Shown piece after piece: positions 11,017 to 22,149 of a DNA stretch of 64,000 bases. The notes under the pieces are model-generated. The model did not search any database and had not been told where the DNA came from. It worked only from the letters and a program-made list of their open reading frames with translations. The stretch's first letter is position 1. The number at the start of each line of letters is the position of its first letter. The stretch lies in contig JALQPE010001669.1 of NCBI GenBank assembly GCA_030407315.1, forward strand, positions 1 through 64,000, read 5' to 3'. The DNA is from Asparagopsis taxiformis (Eukaryota; Rhodophyta; Florideophyceae; Bonnemaisoniales; Bonnemaisoniaceae). Made by a program: the position numbers and the translations under genes.

Positions 11017-13145
11017 TTAGCACTGCCGGCGCACCTCGGCGAGAATACAAATTATGTAGTGAGCTCGCAGATTCAGTAAACGCTCGGTAAGCGACCAAAC
11101 TTTATCAACAATTGAGCATGTCCGGTAAATGGAGAATAGCATGAGTCGTAGGTGTAAAGCAGAAGCCATAAGCTTCATTGATGTAAAATATATCAGTGAA
11201 CAACACTTGAATAGTAACAACCAACTTTTTCATTTCCTCAATGTCATCAAAATCAGGTGTAGCGTTGAGTACAATGTGTAGTAGCTTTGAAATCATCGAC
11301 CAGAGCCGTAGCAGCCGTGAATCTACCCTTGAGCCACTGAACAGGACAGGGGCATAGTACAAACCAAAACATCTTATAATCTTCTGCTTTGTACCTATTG
11401 ATAAGCTCCAAGGAGAGCGGTGGTCTCCCCCAGGAAGATGGAACACTGCAGGCACTTTTCTTTAGTGAAGTGTCAATTTCCGAAACAGTATCATTGTCGA
11501 TGATGTAGTTTGCTTTCAGTCTCACAGACCTTTTTTCAAGTCCAAGACACAGATGTAGAGTATGTTTCACGAATCCAAGAAGGCAGAGGTGCATGGGATC
11601 ATATGGGAAAGACCTCACGAAATCTAAACCAAGTAAAGATACTATTGGTTTTCTTTTGATTCCCGTTGAGAGCGTAATGCTTTGTTGAGAAGGAGTACAG
11701 TGAATAGAACGGGAGCTGTATAGCTCAAGAGCATCCCATATATCTCTAGTTTCATCACTAGTACGAGGATTTGGGCATTCCGTTTGCACCCATGTATCGA
11801 AGTGGGAACCAGAAGCTCCGCGTAGTATGTTATTCTTCAATTCTGAATTTCCATCTGGAATAGCCCGAACTCCTCCACATGCAGGGTCATGCCTTGCTTC
11901 TTTCATACAGTGACGACAGAAGAGCTTCGCATTGTGACCTGAAAAACCCAATATTTTACTCGCAGCCGGAAAGTCGGCAGTGATGAATAAGACGAAAGCT
12001 CTCAGTAGTCTCCTTTTCCCATCATGACATTCCGTATAAACACCATTTTCTAGAGACTTGAGATCTTGAAATATCGGATTTAGAAATGAGTCAAAATGCA
12101 AAGAACTGTGTGATCCTGGGACGAACGCACATAGAAGGGAGTTTGAGGCCAGGAATCTGAGATGGACATTGAAGTTGAGAATTGTGAAAGCCAATGGCCA
12201 AGATTGGTGTGCTGTTCCTCGACCTTGGAACAGCTCGAACCCGTCTGAAGAGAAAGTTAGAAAAATATTAATTTCATTTTCTTCATTCCATTGCGAAGAT
12301 TTCTCCCCATGTAGGTTGCGGAAAAGATTTCCATCGTAGTAGTCTGAGAATATCTCTCGCTGAGGGAGTGAGACAGACTGCCTGGCTCTCTTGCAGCCTT
12401 CAAATATTTCTGTGAAGGATTCTTCTGCACCACAAAGGGCTTTCAGCTGGTCTGATACCAGCGAGAACCAAAATCTACGCGTTAGATCAATTGGCTTGCC
12501 ACAACTCTCTAGTGCACAAACCTCAAGGCCTGATAGTTCTCCTGTAGCGGCCATGTGGCCATCTCTGCACATTGGGTAGTATCTTCGAGGTACGTTGGCA
12601 ACTTTCCTTAGTTTTGACAGCAAAGATTTGTACGACATATGTGCATTCACAAAGGATGTACGTAATAGTGCTGTTGTGTTAGCTTCAGACATCTTTGCAC
12701 GTTCAGTGACATTGAGAAGCTCTGCAAACTTCCGCAACTCGTCATCGTCTGAATCGAGGGAGAGATCAGAGCATTCATCACTTCTGGATTCATCTGAGAG
12801 AAGAGAAGATCCGTTTCGCGATAAATTATCTTCTTTCGAAACACGCATGTCTTCAGTGTTGCAATGATCTTCGGAGTAATGATGTCTGTTCGTCATCCAT
12901 CTTTGAATAAATGCGCTTCTCTCTTCTCTATACTCTGTAATATTGTCAACAGAACTCGTCTCTTCTTCACTAGACAGAAAACTTGAATCTGAATGGGTTG
13001 TATCTTCTGGGCATCGAAGAAGCTCCTGTCGAAGCCAAGTAGCTCTTCGACCAATTGTTCTCTCCTGCTCCAGTTCATCCATGATATCTTCAAGCTGATC
13101 GGATATTACTTCCACACTCATGAAGCTTTCGGCTGAAGAACTCAT
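11017..13145 (-). pseudogene. Tnp2/CACTA-type transposase, frameshifted and 3'-truncated
   Basis: The first 630 codons are open from ATG 13145 and carry the classic Tnp2 landmarks. They are an acidic N-terminus, a zinc-binding-like pair (YYPMCRDGH ... CALESCGKPI), SSDGFELF and ILNFNVHLRF in the core, then DFPAASKILGFSGHN followed by CRHC (about residues 390-410), and DFVRSFPYDPMHLCLLG near 520-535. Near 11310-11340 the frame shifts and continues in 11105-11455 (LLRLWSMISKLLHIVLN ... TPTTHAILHLPDML). A second shift near 11105 leads to 11017-11220, where the protein stops short. Tnp2-family proteins excise and insert CACTA transposons. It differs clearly from the A and C transposases. No terminal repeats identified. 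Confidence 0.7.
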
Positions 13146-13868
13146 TTCATCCCAGAAATAATATGTACCTCTGGCGTGTATAAGTTATGAGTGCTTTGTT
13201 CTATTGAAAATAGCACCCATTTACGAATATTTATGCGTAGTTGGATTAGAATGTTTCACGAAGAGTTAAAGTATCGTTCCGAAGTTTATTTGACAGGCCC
13301 GTTTATCTCGGGGAGAGAGCTCAATGAGTTGGTGAATCTACAAGATTCAGTGATGTGAAGTACTGAATACCGCGGTACTTGAATGTTATGACATCCAAGT
13401 TCAACTCAGCCTGGAATACAGGCGATGCAATCTCGGATCTCAACTGATTGCTTCGAAGTAAAAACACCTCCATGACGTTTACTAATCTGAACCCAAACCT
13501 GATTTCAAGCCCTTCTTTGTTTCTATTAAAGGCTGTCATAGCATAATAGGTGTCTTAGTAACTTTCTACCAATGAATAATCTGAAGTCCCCGTAATGAAT
13601 TCGCATTTCCTCGGAATATAATAGAGCCTGAAACTGATTGAAAATGTGGCTTATATAAGCTTCCTTTCTCGAACAAGGTTCTGTCGTTTTGAACCAATGA
13701 TGACTCTTTATTCATCACAATCTGATCACAATCACATTACGATATCATGTAATCATGATAGTAAAGGCTGAGTGATTACTTGGCATGCCAAGCGTCAAAT
13801 AAGAACTATTTGTATGAATGAGACTATGCAGTGATATTTTCACTTGACCTAAACTGGTACATCCTCAA
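13146..13868. other. upstream region of the Tnp2 relic; no gene seen
   Basis: AT-rich DNA without a supported frame or repeat. It ends directly at the first base of element B. Confidence 0.45.
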
Positions 13869-14270
13869 CACTACGGTGTTGAGAATGAAAACAGACAGTA
13901 AATTTACTGTCTGAGACAGTAAAAATTACTGTCTGGCCAAGACAGTGCGCGGAGACAGTAAAATTTACTGTCTGGAAATTTCAGAATACTGCTGCAGCAG
14001 TAAACTGGCACGAAATCTGGACAGTACCAAAAACAGTAAAATTTACTGTCCAGAACAGTAAATTTTACTGTCCGGAAGTGTTGCCGCCAGACAGTATGTG
14101 CAGACAGTACATTTTACTGTCTGAGACAATACATTGTACTGTATTACTGCACTTTCTGGGGAAATCTGTAGACAGTAGTGTAGATAGCAAATTGTATTGT
14201 CTGCGGGTAGTACCGTGGATTGTTTGACAACACTGTCTGGTGGAGTGGACTTAGAGGAAATATGGAGCAT
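13869..14270. repeat. element B subterminal palindromes
   Basis: Dense copies of CAGTAAATTTACTG, ACAGTAAAATTTACTGTC and related half-sites (ACAGT/ACTGT) occur in both orientations. In En/Spm-like elements subterminal repeats are the binding sites of the element's TNPA-type protein. The same words occur at the ends of A and C. Confidence 0.75.
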
Positions 14271-14774
14271 AGTGTTGGTGTGAAGGTAAATATTGGAATG
14301 GTGTGTGGTATACGACTATATTAATTGTGATGGTGCTTTACAGATAGTTGGGTGCGGGGAAGCTAGATGCTGAATAGGACGTTGGAGAAAGGAAGATTGG
14401 GAGAACAGAACATATCTGGTTTGTCTCACCGTAAGGAGAGAATGTACAGAGTAGCTATAATATGTTGAGTTTAGCATTTCAAATTATACCTATCTATGTT
14501 TGCATTGAAAGTGTCTAGTAGGAGACGTCAGTCTGGTAGCGAGGTGTGGTATGCACAGGACGTGGGTGGTGGCAAAGGAAAGAATACGCACCATCCACCA
14601 CTAAATTATGAAAAATAACCGTTACGGAGCACTGGGAAGCATTATTATTATGTAGAGTAGACCAGGATGGATGCATCCACTGAAATGATATTTGCTACAA
14701 CACTGCTGTACTAAGCGTGACATCCTTCCTTCAAAGCAATTCTCCTTTTAGCAAACTCCAATTGCAAGGTCAAG
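14271..14774. other. leader of the first element B gene
   Basis: No gene or strong repeat seen. The stretch probably includes the promoter and 5' leader of the gene starting at 14775. The second B copy stops at the matching point of about 14333, where element A is inserted. Confidence 0.4.
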
Positions 14775-16302
14775 ATGAATCCCGAAACCTCCGTAAGCAT
14801 CGCCGCATTTTCCGAAATAATGCGTGAGGGCTTTTCGAACATCACTGCAGAGTTGAAAGCCCTGAGTGATAAAATGGATGCCGTCGAGAAGAGCACCATT
14901 CAATTACGCGAGACTCTCGGAAATGTCGCCAAGACTGTCTCCATGCTAAACACCGATATGCAGGAGGTCAAGAGCATCGTCGATGGGCTTCTGAGCCAGG
15001 GACAGGGACATCCGAAGAAGATCGCCTCCGAGAAGGACAGGGAACGTCTCCGCATTGCGCAGGATGCGGAGAAATCGTTCACGTTCGAAATGGTGTGTGC
15101 TGTGCTGTGTGCTGTTGTTCCAACGTACACGAAGGCAATGGTGGATAAGAGGGATAGGCATTTCAACGGATGCCAGCTAATCAATACGCTGATGTTCGCC
15201 AGGCAGAGCAATGAGCGAAAGGATGTGTTCAATAGGACGCTTGCCGGCCGGAACCACATTGAATTGCGCTGCCAAGTTGTGACCTCTTTAATCAAGAATA
15301 CGTGTCAAAACAATTCTTTCAGAGAGGGAGGAGACCGTTCCAGCTCCAATGGAACGTCGGAAGGTATCGAACGGTGGAGGGCGCGGGGGTATGTGACTAC
15401 CGGGACCATTGAGGAGACAATTCGCGGAACGGACTCTGCTCGCATGGATGGAATGCATGGGACGTCCGAGGGAAGTGATGGGGCCGCTCGAAAGCAGAAG
15501 CGAAGAAAGGTTGGAGACAATGGGCCGTTGCACAGAAAGGAGGTAGGCATCACTGTGACGAAATCGGCACTCACAGCAGTGACCGGGTTTATGAACAAGT
15601 CCAGAGATCATGTGCGAAACCGGTTCATCCGAGATCTTGGATTCGTTCTATACAGTGGGTTTCAAGGTTCAGTCCGAATGGAGCATCATTTGCACGACGG
15701 TGGGCTGGACATTGAGTCAGTTCCAAGTCTGTACTCGGCGCAGAGGAAAATGAATGCAGCGGAGCGTGCAGCAATGGATGACAAGAATATGAAGATTCTT
15801 CGCGACTTCATTGCAGTGCGAAAAGAAATGCTATTCAAAGTCGAGTACGAAGTTCAAATAATTGGAGAACCGGACAAGAGGTTTTTGACTAGGAGGATCA
15901 ATTTAGTAGAGGTTGCACTGAACTTTGCAGTCGCCTACACGCAATGTTCTGATAAGAACATGTTCCTGAGACGTTCAGAATACTCCTTTCAATTCATCTA
16001 CATACTTGCATACGGGTTCCGAACGATTTTGAAATTTCAAAGTGGAACAGAGGTGGAAGGAGCGCAAATCCGGGAAATCAATGAAGCAGTGAAACTGCTT
16101 CTTCCCGGGGAGCGGGTGAGTAGTCGTTTTATGAATGAGGAGGTTTTGACTATATCGCGTGATAGATATGAAGAACTGAATGTAGACGATGGGGGGGGAA
16201 TCAGTGCTGGAGGAGAGCTTCAGGTCTATGGAAGAGGACGGAGGAGATGCAGAATATGTGAAAGTATTCGTCGATGATGAAATCGAGAATGAAGGGGAGT
16301 AG
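14775..16302 (+). CDS. element B gene 1, coiled-coil protein of unknown function
   Basis: The frame from ATG 14775 (AAGATGAAT) is open for 500 codons to 16277. Residues 1-85 are rich in heptad-like leucine, methionine and valine and predict a coiled coil. A variable, serine/glycine- and arginine-rich middle (about 180-255) holds the basic patch RKQKRRKVG, a good nuclear-localisation candidate. The second half is a mixed alpha/beta-like segment I do not recognise. At 16191-16198 a run of eight G interrupts the end: the annotated frame gives an arginine-rich tail, while another frame gives an acidic tail ending at TAG 16300-16302. The acidic version looks more protein-like, so the run may hide an indel. 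Position next to the subterminal repeats makes a TNPA-like accessory DNA-binding role possible, but that is only an inference. Confidence 0.55.
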
Positions 16303-16577
16303 TATCGGATGAAACCAGTTTCGGTGTAGTAGACGAAGAATGAAGAAATAAAATTTCTGTTGAGTTGAATTTTGTAATAGATGGAAGTAGATAGATGCGA
16401 GACATCAGGAAACCAGTCAGACGATAGTGTCAAGTCGAAGGAAAAGCGCAGAGACAGGTAGTGGAATAGTCGAAGTAGGAAGGCGCGAGGGTATCCGTCT
16501 TTACTAGAAATTGATGGCCACAGGAGCTCTAGAATGGAATACCCAGGAACAGGATAACTACGGATAGGTGTGCTTTA

Positions 16578-17939
16578 TCATTTTTGCTCCGGACTGCAGG
16601 TGGCAGGTGGAGGAGAGGGTGGGTGGGTAGTGTCTGAATCCGCATTGAAGCCAAGACGAGAGATAGCCTCATAGCCAATGTCTTCAAGCTCCTGGCATGT
16701 AGTAGTACCACTGAAAATACAGCAAGGTAAGCGTAGATGTAGTGTACCAAACGTCTCTGCGGTTGATAGAGGCTGGAAAGTGCTGTAACAAGCTCGGCGC
16801 TGAATACGTCTCCACAGTAACGAAAACGTTGCTCCATGGGTAACAGTAGCCTTATCACGTAGGTGGAAAGAGTCCACGATGCTAGACTGTGATAGTTGGC
16901 TAAGACATAGGGGATGTAAAAATGTATTGTTGACGTGGTCAAACTCGTAAGAGTCCCTGCAGAGAACTGTCATACGTTGGTCTGGGCTGGACAGGACGTA
17001 AGCAGATGAGCCGACGAGAAATGCGGAAGAAGGAGCATCATGAGAGCAATCAACGTCGACTAGATTTCCTAAAATTCGGACAATCGATGAGCTGCCTCCA
17101 TCGCGTTCCGCCCTGCTCTTCACCAATATTTTCTGGAACCCGTGTTGCGAGGTACCTATGGAGTCACATAGTGCCTGAAAGGTGGGGAAAATGATGGAAA
17201 GATCCGACTCATTTCCAGAGGGAAAGGTGATGTCCTCAAAGGACGGCTGGAAGAGAACGTCACGATTCTCTTTCGCCTTGCATTGAATGGCAATAGTGCG
17301 GAATTGAGCAAGGGAGCAGTCAGCCTGTACTCTGATTTCTTCTTGCGATGTTTGTCGCATTCCCCTGGAGTGCTCGTATTTTGTCATCCGGAGGGAGAGG
17401 GGCTTGTCCGTGTACACACCAAGCTTCTGAAACAGAATGCTACATACAGTCAGAGCAGAGGAGGTCATGGAGCTGTTGGAATCGAATGGAGGGGGAAGAG
17501 GATGTTTGGCAGCTGACTCCAGCTTTTCCAATCTTGCCAGCATTTCTGCTATGGTCTTCTTCATTTGATCCGCAGTGCAATCTTGAAGGATGCCGCGGTG
17601 GCGGTGGCGAGTGTGGTCAATGCCGTAGTCCGGGTCTCTCTCTGCTGGGGATGCAGGTGAGTCCATACTGCGAAGCTCACCACTTCGCCACGGGAGAACC
17701 CTTTCGGAATCCTTGTCGACGAGCTCGTTACGATCTGAAATCTTGACTTGAGAAAGGGTAGAGTCGAAACCATATTCAGCTTTGTATTCGAGCAATGCAT
17801 GGAGGAATGGGTCTGTTTCAGTCTTGACCTGAGTAATTTCCTTGACGATTGCAGACCACCACACAATTTTTCGTTTCCTCCCAAACGGCCGAAGTTCCCA
17901 TTGAACTTCTATAACGTCGTTTGGAGCGAGAGGAAGCAT
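16578..17939 (-). CDS. element B gene 2, unknown protein with Tudor-like N-terminus
   Basis: Open frame of 453 residues from ATG 17939, convergent with gene 1. The first 70 residues (VIEVQWELRP...KIVWWSAIVKEI...LLEYKAEYGF...VKI) have the aromatic and beta-strand pattern of a Tudor/agenet-like barrel. The same kind of barrel may occur at the C-terminus of the DUF7869 protein. Then comes a short coiled coil (about 120-143, MKKTIAEMLARLEKLESA), and a 300-residue remainder without recognised motifs. The last 15 residues are proline/serine-rich. A chromatin-reading function is suggested only by the barrel. The frame is free of stops over 1.36 kb, in line with selection or youth. Confidence 0.5.
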   Translation of the reverse strand: MLPLAPNDVIEVQWELRPFGRKRKIVWWSAIVKEITQVKTETDPFLHALLEYKAEYGFDSTLSQVKISDRNELVDKDSERVLPWRSGELRSMDSPASPAERDPDYGIDHTRHRHRGILQDCTADQMKKTIAEMLARLEKLESAAKHPLPPPFDSNSSMTSSALTVCSILFQKLGVYTDKPLSLRMTKYEHSRGMRQTSQEEIRVQADCSLAQFRTIAIQCKAKENRDVLFQPSFEDITFPSGNESDLSIIFPTFQALCDSIGTSQHGFQKILVKSRAERDGGSSSIVRILGNLVDVDCSHDAPSSAFLVGSSAYVLSSPDQRMTVLCRDSYEFDHVNNTFLHPLCLSQLSQSSIVDSFHLRDKATVTHGATFSLLWRRIQRRACYSTFQPLSTAETFGTLHLRLPCCIFSGTTTCQELEDIGYEAISRLGFNADSDTTHPPSPPPATCSPEQK

Positions 17940-18336
17940 GTTGGGATAGCTATGGGATAGAATTGTTGTATTAGTGAAAGCCTAACCGTTACCTTCTGCT
18001 AAAGAGTAGTATATACTAGGAGGATTGGAAAGGTCCAGAAGAGATGTTTAGGTGGTGTAGAAATAGAATGGACAATTGACAAAATTGACACGTCAGTGTG
18101 GATGATGTCTGCCATGAACTGATTGCAGCATAAAATTTGATGTGAATAATCGTTCTAGAAGTGAATCTCGGATGCATACGATTGGACTACAAAGATACGC
18201 TTAGAGATGTTACGGGGCCCAATAAATTGCATGGAAAAATATTTTGAGTATTACTTTAGTATTACATTGATTATTGAGCTAACAGTCGATGTAGTTATCT
18301 TGTAAAGGTTCGGACAGGGGTGGAAAGGAAACAGAA
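17940..18336. other. gap between element B gene 2 and the element A junction
   Basis: AT-rich, no gene or CACTA end seen. Homology to the right copy of element A starts abruptly at 18337 (right counterpart 63939) without a terminal repeat. Confidence 0.45.
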
Positions 18337-18338
18337 GC

Positions 18339-21050
18339 AAGACACCCCGCGGAGAATTGTCCTCTCCACTGAACCGCGAACTGCTTTCGAGCAGGTACTT
18401 TCTAGACGGCGCTACATCCGACATGCAAGATTCTTTGCAGGCTAGCCAGAAGCGGTTCAGGAGGCTGATGGTTATGATGTGCCAGTGTATCTTGGCTATT
18501 CGCAGTAAGGAGATGGGCAGTGCGCCATCTAGGCGGGCCAGAGCCACATCCGGGGCCATTGGTGGTGGTGGAATGGTTGGAATTGCAACATCCAGTGCGC
18601 AAGCCAACCAGCTTGGATTTGTTGTCGACCGTGTGTTAGCTGCGTGGGATACCGGGGCAAGAGTGTTGGGGTATGAGGATGTTGAATCGATGTGCTGGCC
18701 GTTCATGGTATTCGATCCTGCGAGCCTTTGCTTCAGGTCACTCCCGAATCGGTCTGATGGCTGCGCGGTCGAGGAGCATCGGAAAAACCTGACCATTGTC
18801 CCGAAAACTGTAGACAGTGAAAACGGGTTCTGTGCCGACCTTCCAGTGGCTGTGGATGCAAGGCTGCGATCATTGACAAGCGCCTTCCTGCTGTCGATAC
18901 GCCAATGTGTCACTGAGGTGAATGTGTTCGCCGAGCGTGGTCAGCTGATGCAGAGACTTCGAGCCTTGCTTTTCGACACTCCTGACAAGTTCGGCTTGAA
19001 CTCGTTCATGCGAGCCAAGTTGAACACGTCTCATGCCCTGGATGGTCAGAGGAGGCTGAAGGCTTGGTTATTGCGAACCCGAGAGCAACGAAAGCTTCCT
19101 CTGACCATGGATGAGTTGCACAGTCTTGAGGATACGCCCGAGCCTGGCATCCTTGAAGGTGCACCTGCGCAGATGGAAATATCCGCAGCAGTGCCAAACA
19201 ATGGCAGCGAGGATATAGAAGAGGATAGTCTGGAGCCACAGAGGAAGAAGGCTAGGCTGGAGCGCGGTGGTGGAGAGGACGATAATGCGGCGGTTGCTAG
19301 CGAAACAGCAACAAGAGAAGGTGCGGCCGAGGATGACGCTATGGAGGTTGACACTGTATCGCCTACAGAAGCACCGCTCGTTGACGTCGGAAAGGAATCC
19401 AAGCCGGAATATGTCACCAAGCTGGAAGCTGTGATGGGGCGTTACATTCACACTGTGAATTGTGACGCTACTGATGTAGCCAAAGAGGTGGAGGACAAAA
19501 TTAGTTTCCTGGAAGATGGTGTGTTGGAGGACAGTGTTCAGCTTGTGCTCACTGATCCTCCATTCAACACGAGGCGGGAAGGCGGCAGAGAAAACTCGGA
19601 GTACGATATTCTGGAGCCGGAAGAGTTGGCGAGTGTTGCGTGTGAAATAGTTCGAGTTCTTCGGCCTGGCGGTCATGCTCTAATCTATTCCAGCGTGCGC
19701 CAACTCGTGGCATGGATGGATGCAATCAGAAATGCCGAGCCTGGCAAGATGATTGTGGACAGTGTTCCAGTCGTGCTATCTCGCCGACCACACAGCTTTA
19801 CGTCCAATCCATCGACGAAAACGTGCACACTGCATAATATGCACGATTTCGTTATCCATGCGTATAAGCGGGGGAAGGGTATGGCTGCATACGATATGGT
19901 GGATTACAGGTTGCACAATCCGGACATATCGAGGCACCCTGGGTTCACCAACGCGATTGACAACGTTCCGAGGTTGTCGGCTGGTGAAGCTCAATACGAT
20001 GGGCAGAACAACCGACTGCGCCATGAGCAGAAGGCGTTGACCACTCTTCGTGAGCTTCTGGAACGATTTTCGAAGCAGAACGATATCGTGATGGATTTCT
20101 TCTCGGGAACATACAGCACAGCCATAGCGTGTATGACGTTGAGGGATGGTACGTATCGTCGGTTCATTGGGTGTGAGAAGGAAAAAAGGTGCCACGATGC
20201 ATCGCAGGAGTGGATACTGCATGCTTTCGTCAGTGAGGTGAAAGCCGGGCGATATGGGGGGATCTTGCAGCGTGAGGTGGAGAGTATTCTTGGGGACGAG
20301 TCGGTACCGGTCACAGGAAAAGCTCCAAGGCTTCGTCAGAAGCACATCTCAGATGCACCAGAAGGTTTACCTGCTGTGACAGCATTGCCGAACCATCTGC
20401 TTGTGTTCGTTGCGTCAATGAAGAAGGACGGGTCTATGCTTCACAGATTGAGCGGGGTGCCTATGGACCAGTGGCCGGCCGAGGACATGCACTCGTTTTG
20501 GAGCATAGACCCGGACGCGATTCTGGCTGCTGATGCCGCATTCTACGGTGTCTATGTTTCGCAATCGGAGGTAAGAGGTGGTGGGTTTGGCGTATTCGCG
20601 GCGAAGAAACTGAAGAAGGGGACGGTCATTGGCTGGTACAACGGGACGATTTTCTATGCGAAGATTCGAGACTCGGAACCGCAGAGATCAGTGATGTACG
20701 GCCCGGAAGGATTTGGGTGCACAGGAGAGAGGTTCCAGGACTACAACATGGAATTGGAAACCACGTACATAGGGAGGGGTGCACCTGTTCGGAAGGTCTG
20801 GCTCGTTCCAGCGGTCTATAATTGTACCAGCTACCTCAATGATTGTCGGGTCATTGACGGAACGGAGAAAGCGACCGAGGTGAGTCGAACACAGTCAGCC
20901 GAGTTTCGACAAGGCGATGCCATAGACAAACCGGACTTTGCTTCGAATATCAAGAATCCCCATGCTGTCAAGGTCGTTCTGACCAGAGACGTTGAAGCTG
21001 ATGAGGAGATATTTGCTGACTATGGTAGAAAATATTGGCCAGCTAACTGA
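18339..21050 (+). CDS. DNA methyltransferase-SET fusion, element A left copy, 5'-truncated
   Basis: This frame matches the right-copy gene (63997-61226) from its 27th-32nd residue onward. The bases before 18337 are unrelated, and no ATG lies in frame upstream before a stop, so the natural start is lost. The rest is open to the end. Motif IV DPPF lies at 19554-19565, followed by RVLRPGGHALIY. The SAM-binding motif I equivalent MDFFSGT is at about 20091-20110, so the order is that of beta-class DNA amino-methyltransferases. The last 170 codons (about 20540-21050) form a SET domain. An NLS-like RKKAR lies before the catalytic core. It differs from the right copy by few residues (R versus L after YLNDC, S versus T in KESKPEY). 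Without promoter and start it is probably not expressed in native form. Confidence 0.75.
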   Translation, partial: KTPRGELSSPLNRELLSSRYFLDGATSDMQDSLQASQKRFRRLMVMMCQCILAIRSKEMGSAPSRRARATSGAIGGGGMVGIATSSAQANQLGFVVDRVLAAWDTGARVLGYEDVESMCWPFMVFDPASLCFRSLPNRSDGCAVEEHRKNLTIVPKTVDSENGFCADLPVAVDARLRSLTSAFLLSIRQCVTEVNVFAERGQLMQRLRALLFDTPDKFGLNSFMRAKLNTSHALDGQRRLKAWLLRTREQRKLPLTMDELHSLEDTPEPGILEGAPAQMEISAAVPNNGSEDIEEDSLEPQRKKARLERGGGEDDNAAVASETATREGAAEDDAMEVDTVSPTEAPLVDVGKESKPEYVTKLEAVMGRYIHTVNCDATDVAKEVEDKISFLEDGVLEDSVQLVLTDPPFNTRREGGRENSEYDILEPEELASVACEIVRVLRPGGHALIYSSVRQLVAWMDAIRNAEPGKMIVDSVPVVLSRRPHSFTSNPSTKTCTLHNMHDFVIHAYKRGKGMAAYDMVDYRLHNPDISRHPGFTNAIDNVPRLSAGEAQYDGQNNRLRHEQKALTTLRELLERFSKQNDIVMDFFSGTYSTAIACMTLRDGTYRRFIGCEKEKRCHDASQEWILHAFVSEVKAGRYGGILQREVESILGDESVPVTGKAPRLRQKHISDAPEGLPAVTALPNHLLVFVASMKKDGSMLHRLSGVPMDQWPAEDMHSFWSIDPDAILAADAAFYGVYVSQSEVRGGGFGVFAAKKLKKGTVIGWYNGTIFYAKIRDSEPQRSVMYGPEGFGCTGERFQDYNMELETTYIGRGAPVRKVWLVPAVYNCTSYLNDCRVIDGTEKATEVSRTQSAEFRQGDAIDKPDFASNIKNPHAVKVVLTRDVEADEEIFADYGRKYWPAN

Positions 21051-21319
21051 GCTACTTTGATAGATTTGAGTAAACACGCATTGACAGAGACAATAGACTG
21101 TGCATCATCTTCCAAGAGCGCTAGATATTATAGACTACACTACAACAATCGTGACATGACTGCAGGAAGGCATCTGCGGCCTGGAGTGCAAACTATCCAC
21201 TTTTCTACTGCTATACCTATGGATACGAAAAGGAGAGAAACTAGAAAGATGTGAGTGCGAAATTGTGTAGCAACGCAGCATGTAGAACACCAGTAAGAGA
21301 GCGATGTAGGAGAAGCAGT

Positions 21320-21690
21320 CACCCCATTACAGTGCGGGCCGTTTACCGGGGATGCTGACAGCAAAGTCATCGTTACGATGACTTTGCTGTAAGAAAACAA
21401 ATCATTACAGCAGCCATGATTTCTTTACCGGGTAAAAAAATTGTGGCCGCTGTAATGAAACGTTTTCTTACAGCAAAGTCATCGTAACGATGACTTTGCT
21501 GTAAGAAAGCAAATCATTACAGCGGCCACAATTTTTTACCCGGTAAAATTTCTTGCTGATTTTTTACCCGGTAAAAAATTCTTTGGCCACTGCAAGGAAA
21601 CGGTTCCTTACAGCAAAGTCATCGTAACGATGACTTTGCTGTAAGGAACCCTGGTAAACGGCTTCGGCTGTAAGCAGCAGGGAGTTTCGT
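21320..21690. repeat. hairpin array between methyltransferase-SET and ParB2 (left)
   Basis: Three H1 palindromes (arms TTACAGCAAAGTCATCGT, one central base, mirror arm) lie at 21356-21392, 21468-21504 and 21608-21644. Between them are H2 palindromes (TTACAGCnGCCA...TTTTTACC/GGTAAAAA...CTGTAA). The outer flanks, GTTTACCGGGGATGC and CCCTGGTAAACGGC, are inverted to each other, so the array is itself a foldback. The rest of 21051-22149 holds no gene I can support. Confidence 0.85.
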
Positions 21691-22149
21691 CCTTCTCTCA
21701 TCCTGGTAAAGGTAAGAAGCGAAGTTTGAAGTCGGGTAAATTGCTCAGCAAAGGTCTGTACGGCTGTGAGCAGCTCTCAGGAGTATTTTACCTCACGTGG
21801 TCTCTGTTCAGGTTATACCCTGTATATATATAGGTAGCCTAGTGTAGGTGGGAAGATAGACGAAAATTCTACAAATAATTTATCACAGTGACGGCTCTCG
21901 TAGTCGAAATCTGCGCGTTGTCAAGGGTTGAAACTAGTCTCCCCCTACGGCCTAGCTAGTAAAATCATATAACGTTGTAGACTAATATTAAAAAGTAGCA
22001 AGCAATCTGCTGAGTAGCACTAAACTATGAGATGAAGGACAGATGTATAGATGAGAACTGAAAAGTGGGCTAAGGTAACAATGTTGAGATGAGAAAGACA
22101 GAACTTTATAGCAGGGAACAGTAGTATAGGTTTTAATACTTCTGATATG

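Larger units (their letters stand above)
13869..18336. mobile_element. element B, CACTA-type, right end missing
   Basis: The left end reads CACTACGGTGTTGAGAATG, a CACTA-type terminus sharing 14 bases with element A. It is followed by about 400 bases of subterminal palindromes and two convergent genes (14775-16302 plus, 16578-17939 minus). The first 465 bases recur at 44059-44523, which proves this is a dispersed element. No matching inverted end is found before element A homology begins at 18337, so the right end was lost or lies elsewhere. No transposase is visible between the known ends, so B may depend on A- or C-type transposases. Confidence 0.7.

Noticed and set aside
21356..21644. Bacterial rho-independent terminators or CRISPR arrays in the H1/H2 palindromes
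   Set aside because: Arms of 18 bases with a one-base centre and repeated identical copies in arrays do not fit terminators with U-tracts; no spacers are present.
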